Positions 25,927 through 35,184 of a stretch of DNA of 64,000 nucleotides are shown in pieces. Position 1 is the first letter of the stretch; each line of letters opens with the position of its first letter. Origin of the DNA: AC-49 sp963766605 (GTDB lineage Bacteria > Actinomycetota > Thermoleophilia > Solirubrobacterales > Solirubrobacteraceae); contig CAVYAT010000001.1 of the NCBI GenBank assembly GCA_963766605.1, positions 372,001-436,000 of the forward strand, given 5' to 3'. The position numbers were made by a program, and so were the translations under genes. The notes under the pieces were generated by a model. That model saw only the letters and a list, made by a program, of their open reading frames with translations. It was not told the origin of the DNA and ran no database searches.

Positions 25927-27002
25927 TCGCTGTGGGCCAGCGCCCGGCCGTGGGCGGCGATCGCGTCGGCGCCGTCGGTCAGCACACCGGTCAGCGCAGC
26001 GGCGAACGCGTCGGCGCCATCGGCCTGCAGGTAGTGCACACCCGCCTCGACATCGAGCCCCGCCGCCGCCTTGCCCGTCGCGACGACCGGGATGCCGCGC
26101 GCCAGTGCCTCGATGAACTTCAGCGGCGAGCCACCGCCGCTGAGCAGCGGCACGACCGCGCAGGCCGCCGTCGCGTAGACCGCGCCAAGGTCGTCGACGA
26201 AGCCCAGCGCCTGCACGCGGGCGTCCGTCTGCGGCGCCAGTCCGAGCCCACGGCCGGTGACGGCGAGCGTCGCGTCGGGCAGCTTCGCCCACACGAGCGG
26301 CATGATCTCGGCGATCAGGAACGCGAGCGCCTCGCGGTTGGGCGGGTAGGTGTGGTCGGCGGTGAACAGCGCCCTGTGCGTGCGCGGCGGCGGGCTGACC
26401 GGCACGATCGCGTCGACGTCGACCGCATTGGGGACGTAGCGCAGCCGGGCCGCTGGGGCCAGTAGGGCGGCGCCGTCGAGGTCCGCGCGGCTGACCATCC
26501 AGCTCTCGTGCATCGCCTGCAGCAGGCGCCGCTCCCAACGGGTGTAGCGCCGCGCGCTGCCCGCCCCCATGTCCGGCCGGAACGCCGACTCGAGGTTGTG
26601 GGCGTTGTAGATGACGGGGCGCCGGCGCGACAGGGCCCGGACGGTCTGCGCAGCGATCGCGCCGTCGGCGATCACCCGTCCGCGGACGGTGCCGTCGTCG
26701 CACATCCGCGCCGCCGCGGCGGCCAGCTCCGGCGACACGCCGCGGGCGAAGCCGCGCGGCACGCCGGTGGCCAGCGCGCGCGCGAAGGCGGCGCCGCGCC
26801 GCGCGCCGCGCGACGTGACGACCTCGTGCAGCGTCAGGCCGTCGATCGCCTCGATCTCGGGCGCCGGGGAGGGCGCATCGAAGCGGGCGTAGAGGACGTC
26901 GACCGGCCCGAGGCTGGCCAGCGCCCGCAGCAGCGCGTAGGTCCGCATCGCCGCGCCGGTGCCGAGCGTCGGCGTCAGCGTCGCGATGAACAGGTCCGCC
27001 AT
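25887..27002 (-). CDS. GT-B glycosyltransferase, family 4 type
   Basis: 371 residues. Start MADLFIATLTPTLGTGAAMR; acceptor region VIYNAHNLESAFRPDMG; donor half ALFTADHTYPPNREAL, then CAVVPLLSGGGSPLKFIEAL and ARGIPVVATGKAAAGLDV, which is the 'GGGsplKilEal' loop of GT4 enzymes related to sugar transferases of capsule loci. It follows the PHP phosphatase by 13 bases on the same strand. Confidence 0.9.
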   Translation of the reverse strand: MADLFIATLTPTLGTGAAMRTYALLRALASLGPVDVLYARFDAPSPAPEIEAIDGLTLHEVVTSRGARRGAAFARALATGVPRGFARGVSPELAAAAARMCDDGTVRGRVIADGAIAAQTVRALSRRRPVIYNAHNLESAFRPDMGAGSARRYTRWERRLLQAMHESWMVSRADLDGAALLAPAARLRYVPNAVDVDAIVPVSPPPRTHRALFTADHTYPPNREALAFLIAEIMPLVWAKLPDATLAVTGRGLGLAPQTDARVQALGFVDDLGAVYATAACAVVPLLSGGGSPLKFIEALARGIPVVATGKAAAGLDVEAGVHYLQADGADAFAAALTGVLTDGADAIAAHGRALAHSDYSVAALARRIAA

Positions 27003-27015
27003 CGCTCGCCGGCGC

Positions 27016-27804
27016 TCAGCGCCACGTCACCCTGCGCTCGCCGATCAGGCCGAGCACCGCGCGCGAGCCGCGGGCCTCGGCCGCCGGCCGCGGCGGCAGC
27101 CGCGTCCCGCTGAGCACGGCGAGCGGCACCGCGCGCCCGAGCCAGTCGGCCTGCCCGCCGAAGCCCGCCTCGTCGAGGATCGGCGCGATCGCCGGATCGC
27201 GGCGCGGCCCCGCGTCGTGGGCGTCGGAGGAGACGTTGTCGACCAGGCCGGTGCTCATCAGCAGGTCCGCGAAGCCCTTGACCGTGCGCCCGAAGCGCCC
27301 GATGAGCGACCCGGCGGTGATCGACGACAGCATCCCCTGCGACAGGAACGCCCGCAGCTGGTCGGGGGCGTGCTGGAAGGCGCGGCAGCGCTCCGGGTGG
27401 GCGAGGACGATCCGGTGGCCCCGGGCCTGCAGGTCGCGCAGCGCGAAGTCGAAGCCGGCAGCGTTGGCGACGAACGGGCACTCGATCAGCAGCCACTGCC
27501 CGCCGCCCAGGCGCAGGGCTCGCAGCTCGTCGTCGTCGAGCTCGGCGGCGCGCGACATTGCGATCTCGGCGCCGGGCCGGACCTCGAGGTCGAGCCCCTG
27601 GGCCAGCAGCGCCTCATTGACCTCGGCGACCTTGGACGCGATCCGCGCGGCGTCGTTGTCCGGCCACTCCCACGAGACGTGCGGCGTGGCGACCATCGTC
27701 TTCGTCCCCGCAGCGACGGCCGCCTTCGCCATCGCGAGCGTGTCGTCGAGTGACGCGGCGCCATCGTCGATGCCCGGCAGGATGTGGCAGTGCAGGTCGA
27801 TCAC
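27016..27804 (-). CDS. PHP-family protein tyrosine phosphatase, CpsB/CapC/YwqE type
   Basis: 262 residues from GTG 27804. The PHP metal-binding motifs are visible: DLHCHILPGIDDGA at the N terminus (His5, His7), ATPHVSWEWPD in the second position, VLAHPERC, and SDAHDAG near the C terminus. CpsB enzymes are manganese-dependent phosphatases that dephosphorylate the tyrosine tail of the BY-kinase and so control chain assembly. The BY-kinase is at 21185-22726. Length matches the family. It is flanked by a lipoprotein gene and a GT4 gene on the same strand. Confidence 0.93.
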   Translation of the reverse strand: MIDLHCHILPGIDDGAASLDDTLAMAKAAVAAGTKTMVATPHVSWEWPDNDAARIASKVAEVNEALLAQGLDLEVRPGAEIAMSRAAELDDDELRALRLGGGQWLLIECPFVANAAGFDFALRDLQARGHRIVLAHPERCRAFQHAPDQLRAFLSQGMLSSITAGSLIGRFGRTVKGFADLLMSTGLVDNVSSDAHDAGPRRDPAIAPILDEAGFGGQADWLGRAVPLAVLSGTRLPPRPAAEARGSRAVLGLIGERRVTWR

Positions 27805-27841
27805 GGCGAGCCTCGCAGCGTAGTCGCGCGCGGGTCGGATC

Positions 27842-28294
27842 TCAGCTGAGCTGCTGGTTGATCTTGGCGATGATCGAGTTGAAGCGGTTCTTGACCGTCG
27901 TCGAGGACCGCGTCAGCAGCCGGCGCGCGGGCACGAAGCCGTTGGCGCCGCCGCCGCCGATCAGGTGTGCCGCGCGGCGCAGCTGACCGCCGTAGCCCGA
28001 CATGATCGCCACCAGCTGGCGATGCAGCCCGGCGACCTTCTGGGGCGGCGGGATCGCCCTGAGCGCCTTGACGTCGGTGTCGACCGCGCTCGCCGCCTGG
28101 CGCAGCGCGATCGCGTCGTGGTGCGGATCGGTGCTCTTGAGCAGCGACGTCGTCGCCTTCTCGAACCCGTCGGCGAACTGGAACTGGGCCCGTTGGACGC
28201 GGACGGCGTAGTCCTGGGCCGTGTTGTCGTTGCTCGAGCCGCAGCCGGCGACGGCGACGGCGAGCAGGCCGGCGATGATCAGGCTCTTGCGCAT
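27842..28294 (-). CDS. Small lipoprotein of unknown function
   Basis: 150 residues from ATG 28294. The lipobox is clear in SLIIAGLLAVAVAGCGSSND, with Cys17 as the acylated residue. The mature part is predicted helical (VRVQRAQFQFADGFEKATTS, LRAIPPPQKVAGLHRQLVAI) and has a short Gly-rich loop. I recognise no named family; helical secreted lipoproteins of this size often bind small ligands or other envelope proteins. It lies 22 bases after the P450 stop and before the CpsB phosphatase, all on one strand. Confidence 0.75.
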   Translation of the reverse strand: MRKSLIIAGLLAVAVAGCGSSNDNTAQDYAVRVQRAQFQFADGFEKATTSLLKSTDPHHDAIALRQAASAVDTDVKALRAIPPPQKVAGLHRQLVAIMSGYGGQLRRAAHLIGGGGANGFVPARRLLTRSSTTVKNRFNSIIAKINQQLS

Positions 28295-28316
28295 CGAGCG
28301 GGCAAGGGTAGCGGGA

Positions 28317-29519
28317 CTACCCCCACGCAACCGGCAGTTCGTCCAGCCCGTAGATGCCGGTGATGTTCCCGTAGCGGACCTCGCCGTCGAGCCGCAGGCC
28401 GGGCATCCGCGGCGCCAGGAACGTCAGCGCCTCTTCGAGCTCGGCCCGGGCGAGGTTGGCGCCGAGGCAGTAGTGGATCCCGGCGCCGAACGTCAGCAGC
28501 CGCTCGGAGCGATCGACGCTGATGTCGAAGTCGTCGCCGCGGTCGACCTCGCGATTGGCCGTGACCGCGCCGACGAGCACGATCGTCCCCTTGGGGAACA
28601 GGACGTCGCGAACCTCCATGTCCTCGAGCATGATGCGCGCGGTGAACGGCGTGATCGGCTCGTAGCGCAGGACCTCCCACACGGCGCCCGACGCGAGCTC
28701 CGGCCGCTGTGCCAGCAGCTCCCACTGCTCGGGATGCTGGGCGAACAGCCGGATCGCCTGGGCGAGCTGGCTCTGCGTCGTGTCGACGCCGCCGACCAGC
28801 ACGTTGAGGACGAGGTTGACGCACTCGACGTCGCTCAGACGATCGCCCTGGGCCTCGGCCGCCAGCAGCGTCGAGATCAGGTCGTCGCCGGGGTCGTTGC
28901 GGCGGCGATCGAGCAGCACGTGCGCCCACTCGTAGAACTCGATCACCGCCTGCTCGATCTTGTCGCGCTCGTTCATGATCGCCTGGAAGTCGAACTGCGC
29001 CTGGATCCAGTTGCTCCAGTGGTGCAGGCGCGGCGCATCGGCGAGGTCGGCGCCCATCAGGTTGGCGATCGTCAGCGACGGATAGGGCTTGGCGAACGCG
29101 TCGACGAACTCACAGCTCGTGGCGCCGCCGAGGCCGTCCCACAGCTGCTGCACGAAGCCGCGCATCGCCGGCCGCCAGGTGTTGGCCGCCTTGGGCGTGA
29201 AGGCCGGGTTGACGAGGCCGCGCAGGCGGCCGTGGCGCTCGCCGTTGACGTGCAGGATGTTGTTGGCGATCTCGTCATGCAGCGGGCCCGGCTGGATGTC
29301 GAAGATCTTCGCCATCTCCTGGCCGGGAAACGTCGCCTTCTTGGAGCGCAGGAACAGCTCCCCGGCCTCACGGTCGAGCACGAAGTACGCCAGCGGCGAC
29401 GTCGCGAGCCAGTTTTCGGCCGCGAGCTCGGCGACCACACGGTGGTATTCGTCGCCGCGCGGGGAGTCCTCGCCGTAGTAGTCGAACGTGGGCAGATCGA
29501 GCTCGGTGACCGTCTTCAT
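28317..29519 (-). CDS. Cytochrome P450 (soluble, bacterial class I type)
   Basis: 400 residues from ATG 29519. Core motifs: I-helix LNVLVGGVDTTQSQLA, K-helix ExxR in WEVLRYEP, and the heme loop TFGAGIHYCLGANLA with Cys351 as axial ligand. No membrane anchor, so it needs a ferredoxin and reductase from elsewhere. The substrate is not evident; bacterial P450s with this GGVDTT form hydroxylate steroids, fatty acids or secondary metabolites. It ends 22 bases before the lipoprotein gene, and its start is 24 bases from the divergent HemW start, with overlapping -10 boxes. Confidence 0.95.
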   Translation of the reverse strand: MKTVTELDLPTFDYYGEDSPRGDEYHRVVAELAAENWLATSPLAYFVLDREAGELFLRSKKATFPGQEMAKIFDIQPGPLHDEIANNILHVNGERHGRLRGLVNPAFTPKAANTWRPAMRGFVQQLWDGLGGATSCEFVDAFAKPYPSLTIANLMGADLADAPRLHHWSNWIQAQFDFQAIMNERDKIEQAVIEFYEWAHVLLDRRRNDPGDDLISTLLAAEAQGDRLSDVECVNLVLNVLVGGVDTTQSQLAQAIRLFAQHPEQWELLAQRPELASGAVWEVLRYEPITPFTARIMLEDMEVRDVLFPKGTIVLVGAVTANREVDRGDDFDISVDRSERLLTFGAGIHYCLGANLARAELEEALTFLAPRMPGLRLDGEVRYGNITGIYGLDELPVAWG

Positions 29520-29527
29520 CGCCGCGG

Positions 29528-29537
29528 AGCCTACGCT
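29528..29537. promoter_or_regulatory. Overlapping divergent -10 boxes for HemW (+) and the P450 (-)
   Basis: The 10 bases AGCCTACGCT contain TACGCT on the + strand (29532-29537, 6 bases before ATG 29544) and TAGGCT on the - strand (complement of 29528-29533, 8 bases before ATG 29519). Only 24 bases separate the two start codons, so both transcripts would be leaderless and the two -10 elements share two base pairs. Confidence 0.45.
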
Positions 29538-29543
29538 CTCGGG

Positions 29544-30734
29544 ATGGCCCGACTCCCCGACGGCGACCCGGCGCCCGCCGACGGCGGGCTTCCTTCCGGC
29601 GCTTTGGCCTCGCTGGGTGAGCGGGCGTTCGGCGTCTACGTCCACGTGCCGTTCTGCACCGCGCGGTGCGGGTACTGCGACTTCAACGTGTACGTCGAAC
29701 CGGGCCTGCGTCCGGGCTTCGTCGACGGCGTGCGGGCCGAGCTCGAGCTCGCGGCACGCACGCTCGCCGGCCCGCCCGCGGCGACGACCGTGTTCATCGG
29801 CGGCGGCACGCCGACGGTCCTCGAGGCCGGCGACATCGCTGCGATCCTGCGCGCCGTCGACGATCAGATCGGAGTCGCGAGCGGCGCCGAGATCACCATC
29901 GAGGGCAACCCGGAGAGCGTTGACGCCTCCAAGCTCGAGGCGCTGCGGGAGGCCGGCGTGACCGCGATCTCGCTCGGGATGCAGAGTGCGCAGCCGCACG
30001 TACTCCGCGCTCTGGACCGTCTGCACACGCCGGGGCGGGCGCGCGAGGCGTTCGCCGCGGCCCGCGCCGCGGGGTTCGATGTCGTGGGCCTCGACCTGAT
30101 CTTCGGCTGTCACGCCGAGAGCGACGCCGACTGGGACGCGACGATCGCCGAGGCGATCGCGCTGGAGCCCGACCGCATCAGCGCCTACGAGTTGACCGTC
30201 GAGCCGGGGACGCGCCTGGCGGCGCTCGTGCGCTCCGGCGCGGTGCCGCCGCCCGACGAGGACGTGCGCGCGCAGCGCTACGTGGTCGCCGACCAGGCGT
30301 TCGCGCGCGCCGGGCTGCGGTGGTATGAGATCTCGAGCTGGGCGCGCGACGAGCCGTCGCGCTCGCGTCACAACTGGGGGTACTGGACCGGCGCGAACTG
30401 GTGGGGCATCGGGCCCGGCGCCCACAGCCACGTCGGCGGCGTGCGCTGGTGGAACCACCTGCACCCACGCACGTGGAGCGCGGCGCTACAGGCCGGGCGC
30501 TCCCCGGCCGCGGGCCGTGAGACGCCGGACGACGACGCGCGCGCACTCGAGCGCCTGATGCTCGAGCTGCGCCTGTCCAGCGGCGCCCCGCTGTCACTGC
30601 TGTCAAGCGCCGGCCGCACCGCCGCCGGCCGCGCGGCCACGGACGGCCTGCTCGAGCTGCGCGACGACCACGTGATCCTCACGCTCCGCGGCCGCCTCAT
30701 TGCGGACACCGTCGTGCGCGATCTCTCGGCGTGA
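29544..30734 (+). CDS. hemW: Radical SAM heme chaperone HemW (formerly HemN-like)
   Basis: 396 residues from ATG 29544. The radical SAM cluster is VPFCTARCGYCDF with Cys38, Cys42 and Cys45 (CX3CX2C), followed by Phe instead of the extra Cys of true HemN oxidases. That points to HemW, which binds heme and delivers it to respiratory enzymes. GGGTPT, EITIEGNPES and SLGMQSAQPHVL (the SAM-binding and AdoMet cleavage regions) are in place. A C-terminal HemN_C-like domain is present (LRLSSGAPLSLLSSAG). The HemW/HemN distinction rests on these residues only. Confidence 0.92.
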   Translation: MARLPDGDPAPADGGLPSGALASLGERAFGVYVHVPFCTARCGYCDFNVYVEPGLRPGFVDGVRAELELAARTLAGPPAATTVFIGGGTPTVLEAGDIAAILRAVDDQIGVASGAEITIEGNPESVDASKLEALREAGVTAISLGMQSAQPHVLRALDRLHTPGRAREAFAAARAAGFDVVGLDLIFGCHAESDADWDATIAEAIALEPDRISAYELTVEPGTRLAALVRSGAVPPPDEDVRAQRYVVADQAFARAGLRWYEISSWARDEPSRSRHNWGYWTGANWWGIGPGAHSHVGGVRWWNHLHPRTWSAALQAGRSPAAGRETPDDDARALERLMLELRLSSGAPLSLLSSAGRTAAGRAATDGLLELRDDHVILTLRGRLIADTVVRDLSA

Positions 30735-30744
30735 CGCGTGCCGG

Positions 30745-31401
30745 TCAGGCGAGCGCGTCGGACACGGTGAACGGCGCTTCGGTGGCCGCGCGCACTTCGT
30801 CGAGCGTGACTCCGTCCTGAAGCTCGACCAGGACCATCCCCTCACCGGTGAAGTCGAACACTGCGAGGTCGGTGATCAATCGGTGAACGACGCGCTGCCC
30901 GGTCAGCGGTAGTGAGCACTCCCGCTTGACCTTCGAATCACCCGCGCGGGTCAGGTGCTCCATGATGACGACGACCCGTTTGGCGCCGTTGACCAGGTCC
31001 ATCGCCCCGCCCATGCCCTTGACCATCTTGCCCGGCACCATCCAGTTGGCGAGGTCGCCGTTCTCGGACACCTCCATCCCGCCGAGGACGGCCAGGTCGA
31101 TGTGGCCGCCGCGGATCATCGCGAACGACTCGGCGCTGTCGAAGTACGACGCACCGGGTACGGCGGTGACCGTCTCCTTGCCCGCGTTGATCAGGTCCGG
31201 ATCGGCCTGGCCGGGGTCAGGGTAGGGCCCGATTCCCATCAGCCCGTTCTCCGACTGGAGCATCACGTCACGTTTGTGCGACGTGTGATCGGCGAGCAGC
31301 GTCGGCAGCCCGATCCCGAGGTTGACGTTCATCCCGTCCTCCACCTCACTCGCGGCGCGCGTGATGATCCGGGTCCGCGGGTCGGTCGAATCGCCGCTCA
31401 T
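30745..31401 (-). CDS. scoB: 3-oxoacid CoA-transferase, subunit B
   Basis: 218 residues. Family motifs: GMNVNLGIGLPTLLADH, LQSENGLMGIGPYP with the catalytic glutamate of SENG, and GGHIDLAVLGGMEVSENGDL. With subunit A it moves CoA from succinyl-CoA to acetoacetate or a similar 3-oxoacid. Its ATG overlaps the stop of subunit A by 4 bases. It ends 10 bases from the convergent HemW gene. The same family includes 3-oxoadipate CoA-transferases, and the adjoining intradiol dioxygenase makes an aromatic (beta-ketoadipate) role worth considering. Confidence 0.95.
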   Translation of the reverse strand: MSGDSTDPRTRIITRAASEVEDGMNVNLGIGLPTLLADHTSHKRDVMLQSENGLMGIGPYPDPGQADPDLINAGKETVTAVPGASYFDSAESFAMIRGGHIDLAVLGGMEVSENGDLANWMVPGKMVKGMGGAMDLVNGAKRVVVIMEHLTRAGDSKVKRECSLPLTGQRVVHRLITDLAVFDFTGEGMVLVELQDGVTLDEVRAATEAPFTVSDALA

Positions 31402-32102
31402 CCCTGTTTCCTCTCCACGAGGCGCTCGATCCGTTTCTCATAGCGGTCACCCTGCAGCAGGCGCTGGACGTAGACGCCTGGCGTATGGATGTGATCGGGG
31501 TCGAGCTCACCGACATCCACGAGCTCCTCCACCTCGGCGATCGTGACCTTCCCGGCCGTGGCGGCCAGCGGGTTGAAGTTGCGCGCCGTGTGACGATAGA
31601 CCAGGTTGCCGAGCGGGTCGCCCTTCCAGGCCTTGACGAGCGAGAAGTCGCCCACGATCGCGTGCTCGAGCAGATGCGGGCGACCGTCGAAGTCGCGGAC
31701 CTCCTTGCCCTCGGCGATCGGGGTGCCGACCCCGGTCGGGGTGTAGAACGCGGGGATCCCCGCGCCGCCGGCCCGCATCCGTTCCGCCAGAGAGCCCTGG
31801 GGCGCGAACTCGACTTCGAGCTCGCCGCTGAGGAACTGCTGCTCGAACAGCTTGTTCTCGCCGACGTACGAGGACACCATCTTCCTGATCTGATGGTTCG
31901 CGAGCAGGATGCCGAGGCCGAAGTCGTCGACACCGCAGTTGTTGCTGACGACCGTCAGGTCCTTCGTCCCGCGCTCGCGCAGCGCAGCGATCGCGTTCTC
32001 GGGGCAGCCCGAGAGGCCGAAGCCCCCGACGATCAGGGTCGCTCCGTCTTGGATATCGCCGACCGCGTCCGCGAACGAGCTCATGACTTTGGCGTGCGGC
32101 AT
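31398..32102 (-). CDS. scoA: 3-oxoacid CoA-transferase, subunit A
   Basis: 234 residues from ATG 32102. Motifs: DGATLIVGGFGLSGCPENAI at the N terminus, then LVVSNNCG-type VVSNNCGVDDFGLGILL, QGSLAERMRAGGAGIPAF and the C-terminal TAGKVTIAEVEELV. It forms a heterotetramer with subunit B and binds the CoA. It is intact, unlike the gene just upstream (32201-32886), so the damaged block starts between 32102 and about 32300. Confidence 0.95.
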   Translation of the reverse strand: MPHAKVMSSFADAVGDIQDGATLIVGGFGLSGCPENAIAALRERGTKDLTVVSNNCGVDDFGLGILLANHQIRKMVSSYVGENKLFEQQFLSGELEVEFAPQGSLAERMRAGGAGIPAFYTPTGVGTPIAEGKEVRDFDGRPHLLEHAIVGDFSLVKAWKGDPLGNLVYRHTARNFNPLAATAGKVTIAEVEELVDVGELDPDHIHTPGVYVQRLLQGDRYEKRIERLVERKQG

Positions 32103-32200
32103 TGGGCGATGGCTGGTCCGTGGCCCGGCGATCGCGCCGGGGACGGCGACGCTATCACGACCGCTCGGCTGCCAAGCGGTTGCGTCGCGAACGCTCGGCG

Positions 32201-32886
32201 TCAGCGCTTGACGCCGACCGTGATCGATCCCTCGTAGCCGCCGCTGTGCTTGGCCAGAGCAGCTGAGCCCGGGACCGCACCGGCCTGCGCGTAGATCATG
32301 TCCCGGCGCGTTGGTCGTGTCCGGCTGGCCGTGGGCGCTGTAGCGCGCGGTGCGGTAGACGGCGTCGCTGGTCACGTCGTTGAAGAACAGTTGGCCGGTG
32401 TGCACGACCTTGCCGCTGACATGCACCTTGAGGTGGATGTGCGGGGTGCGCCCGCGATACCAGCCCGGGTAGATCGTGTCGAAGATGACGACGCCCTGGC
32501 GGTCCGCGCGCTGGTGGCCGCGCAGGAAGCGCTGGCTCGACGGCGAGCTGCCGAAGCCCGAGTACACGCCGGTCGCGTCGGCATGCCACAGCTCGACGTC
32601 GGCGTAGCGGATCGGCGCGCACGTCGTGGCGTCGACGACGGTCAGGCGAACGCGCAGCGCCAGCCCCGTCCTGCCGCCGGTGATGTCGCGCCGAGTCAGG
32701 TGGTTGGGGATCCAGTACGGCCCCTCGGTCACCTCGGGGGTGAGGATGCACGCTGGCGGTGGCGGCCTGGGACGGTCGCCGAGCGGGCCGGCGGCGGCGC
32801 CGAGCAGCGCGGTCGCGCCGGCGCCGCCGAACAGCGCCAGGGCCTCACGGCGGCCGATGCGCGGCGATGAGGGTGTTCTCGGTCAT
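32201..32886 (-). pseudogene. Intradiol ring-cleavage dioxygenase-like protein, two frameshifts
   Basis: Reassembled over two single-base shifts (near 32305 and near 32862), the protein is about 227 residues. It starts MTENTLIAA, has a twin-arginine type signal (RREALALFGGAGATALL) and an intact intradiol core: TEGPYWIPNHLTRRDIT, VELWHADATGVYSGF, YPGWYRGRTPHIHLKV with the Tyr/His/His iron ligands, and a C terminus SITVGVKR. The family cleaves catechols between the two hydroxyls; exported members with a Tat signal act on larger or unusual catechols. All ligands survive, so the shifts look like read errors at the edge of the damaged block. Left functional, it could feed the CoA-transferase downstream. 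Confidence 0.7.
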
Positions 32887-33024
32887 GACGTGCAGCCTCG
32901 CGGCCGGCTTTGTGAGCGCGCTGAGACGCGTGAGTGTCGCGCTAAGAGGCGGCCGCCGCCGGTCTCACACGATGTTTACCCCGGCCTTGGAGCATTCTCA
33001 CGGCGGACGGCGATCTTGATCGCC

Positions 33025-35184
33025 GTGAGCAATCTCTGGATGCCGAACAACCCGCTGAACCCGACCCCGGCCACCGACCCCCCGGTCCCGGTCTCAGGTG
33101 CCGGCGCCGGTCCCGCCACCGGCACCGGCGGCCTGGTCCGCCGCCTCGCGCGAACGCCGCCCGAGCTCGGCGTCCTGATGGTCCTCGCTGCGGTCGCTCA
33201 ACCTCGCCGTGCTGACCCGCAACGTGTGGGCCAACACCTACTACAGCGCCGCCGTGCGCTCGATGAGCTCGAGCTGGCACAACTTCCTCTACGACTCGTT
33301 CGACCCGTCCGGGGTCATGACGGTCGACAAGCCGCCGCTGTCGCTGTGGGTCCAGTCGCTGTCGGTGCGGGTGTTCGGCTACCACCCGCTCAGCGTGCTC
33401 GTGCCCCAGGCGCTGATGGGCATCGCGACGGTCGTGCTCGATCTACGACCTGACCCGCCGCCTGTGGGGCCGCCCGGCCGGCTTCGTCGCCGGGCTCGTG
33501 CTCGCGCGTGACGCCGGTCACCGTCGCGATCTCGCGCCACAACAACCCCGACGCGCTGCTGGCGCTGTGCGTCGTCGCGGCGCTGTGGTTCACGGTGCGC
33601 GCGCTGCAGGACGGGCGCACGCGCTGGATCGTCGGCGCCGGGCGTCGACCGTCGGCCTGGGCTTCGAGACGAAGATGGGCGCGGCGCTGCTCGTCGTTCC
33701 CGGGATCGTCGCCGCGTGGCTGTGGATCGCGCCGCGCGGGCGTCGCGGCCGCGGCCAAGGCGCTGGCCTGGGGCGGCGGCGTGATGGTGCTCGTCGGCGG
33801 CGCGTGGCCGGCGCTGATGTGCGCTGACGCCGGCGGCCGACCGCCCGTGGATCTCGGGCACCAGCGACAACAGCATCTGGTCGCTGATCTTCGGCTACAA
33901 CGGCCTGGGCCGCGTCGACGGCCAGGCCGGCGGGCCGCAGATCGCCGGCGGTGGCGGTGGCGGTGGCGGCGGCGGCCCGTTCGGCGGCTCGTCCGGGCCC
34001 GCTGCGGCTGCTCAACGACGCGCTCGGCGGCCAGGCCGGCTGGCTGCTGGGCACCGCGGTCGTCGGCGGCGTCGCGATCCTCGTCGTCACGCGCCTGCGG
34101 CGCTCGCGACCCGCGCACGCGGCTGGCTGCTCGCAGTCGGCGGCGCGTTCGCCGCCGCGGCCGTCACGTTCAGCTTCGCCCAGGGCATCTTCCACCCCTA
34201 CTACGTCGCCGAGCTGGCGCCGTTCAGCGCCGCGCTGGTCGGCGCGACCGCCGCGCTGTGCCTGCGCGGCGACCGGACGGCGCGGATCGTCGCGCCGCTG
34301 GCGATCGGCGCCGGCGTGATCACCGAGCTCGTCGTCCTGCACAACGACTCCGAGCAGCTGACGTGGCTCGCGCCGGTGCTGGTCGTCGGCGCGCTGGCCG
34401 GCGGCGATCGCGCTGGTGGCGCTCGACGACGGACGCGTGCGCGCGGTCGCCGTCGCCGGCGTCCTGGCGCTGCTGCTGATCGCGCCCGCGACGTGGGCGG
34501 TCGACACGCTCGGCCACGCGACGAGCGGCACGTTCCCGGCCGGCGGCCCGGCCGACGCGTCGTTCGGCGGCGGCTTCGGCGGACCGGCTGGCGGCGGGCC
34601 TCCGGGCGGCTTCGCGCGGCGCTTCGGCGGCGCCGGGCCGGTTCGTGCCGCCGGGCGTGTCGGGCGGTTCGCCCCGGCGCGGCGCCTTCCGGCGGCGGCG
34701 GCGCCGGGCGGCGGCGCGGCCCGGCGGCGGCATGCCCGGCGGCGGCGGCTTCGGCGGCGGCGGTCGGCGGCGGCGGCTTCGGCGGCCTGGGCTCGACGAC
34801 CCAGATCAACACGCTCGTCGCCTACACCAAGGCCCACGGCGGCGGCACGATCGGCGTCTCCAGCCAGTCCGGCGCCGCCGGACGCGATCATCGCCAGCGG
34901 CGCCGACGTGGCCGGCATCGGCGGCTTCTCGGGCCGCGAGAGCCAGGTCAGCCTGAGCTGGCTGGCCGACGCGGTGCGCGACGGCCGGATCCGCTGGATC
35001 GTCGCCGACAGCACCGGCGGCGGCTTCGGCCGCGACACCCGCGTCGGCTCGAGCGACGTGATGACGGTCGTGCAGAGCGTCTGCACGCCCGCGACGAAGC
35101 GAGCTCACGAGCTCGACGTCGGCGCTGAGCAGCCTCTACGACTGCTCGGGCAAGGCGGCCGCGCTGGCTTCGGCCTCGGGCTGA
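33025..35184 (+). pseudogene. Family-39-type (ArnT/PMT-like) membrane glycosyltransferase, more than ten frameshifts
   Basis: Joined over three frames, the product is about 715 residues. It begins GTG 33025 and ends TGA 35182-35184. Visible parts: RNVWANTYYSAAVRSM, VMTVDKPPLSLWVQSLSV (the acidic catalytic loop of GT39/ArnT proteins), RHNNPDALLALCVVAA, several TMs, then a Gly-rich loop (34500-34780) and a soluble C-terminal domain with TTQINTLVAYTKAHGG and SWLADAVRDGRIRWIVADST. Shifts fall near 33196, 33440, 33508, 33645, 33740, 33820, 34000, 34108, 34405, 34640, 34880 and 35100; most are single-base insertions. The family uses polyprenyl-phosphate sugars outside the membrane. Conserved residues are preserved on both sides of every shift. 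Confidence 0.65.

Noticed and set aside
32103..32200. Regulatory element or insertion at the left edge of the damaged block
   Set aside because: No inverted terminal repeats, target duplication or composition change; the edge does not look like a mobile element.
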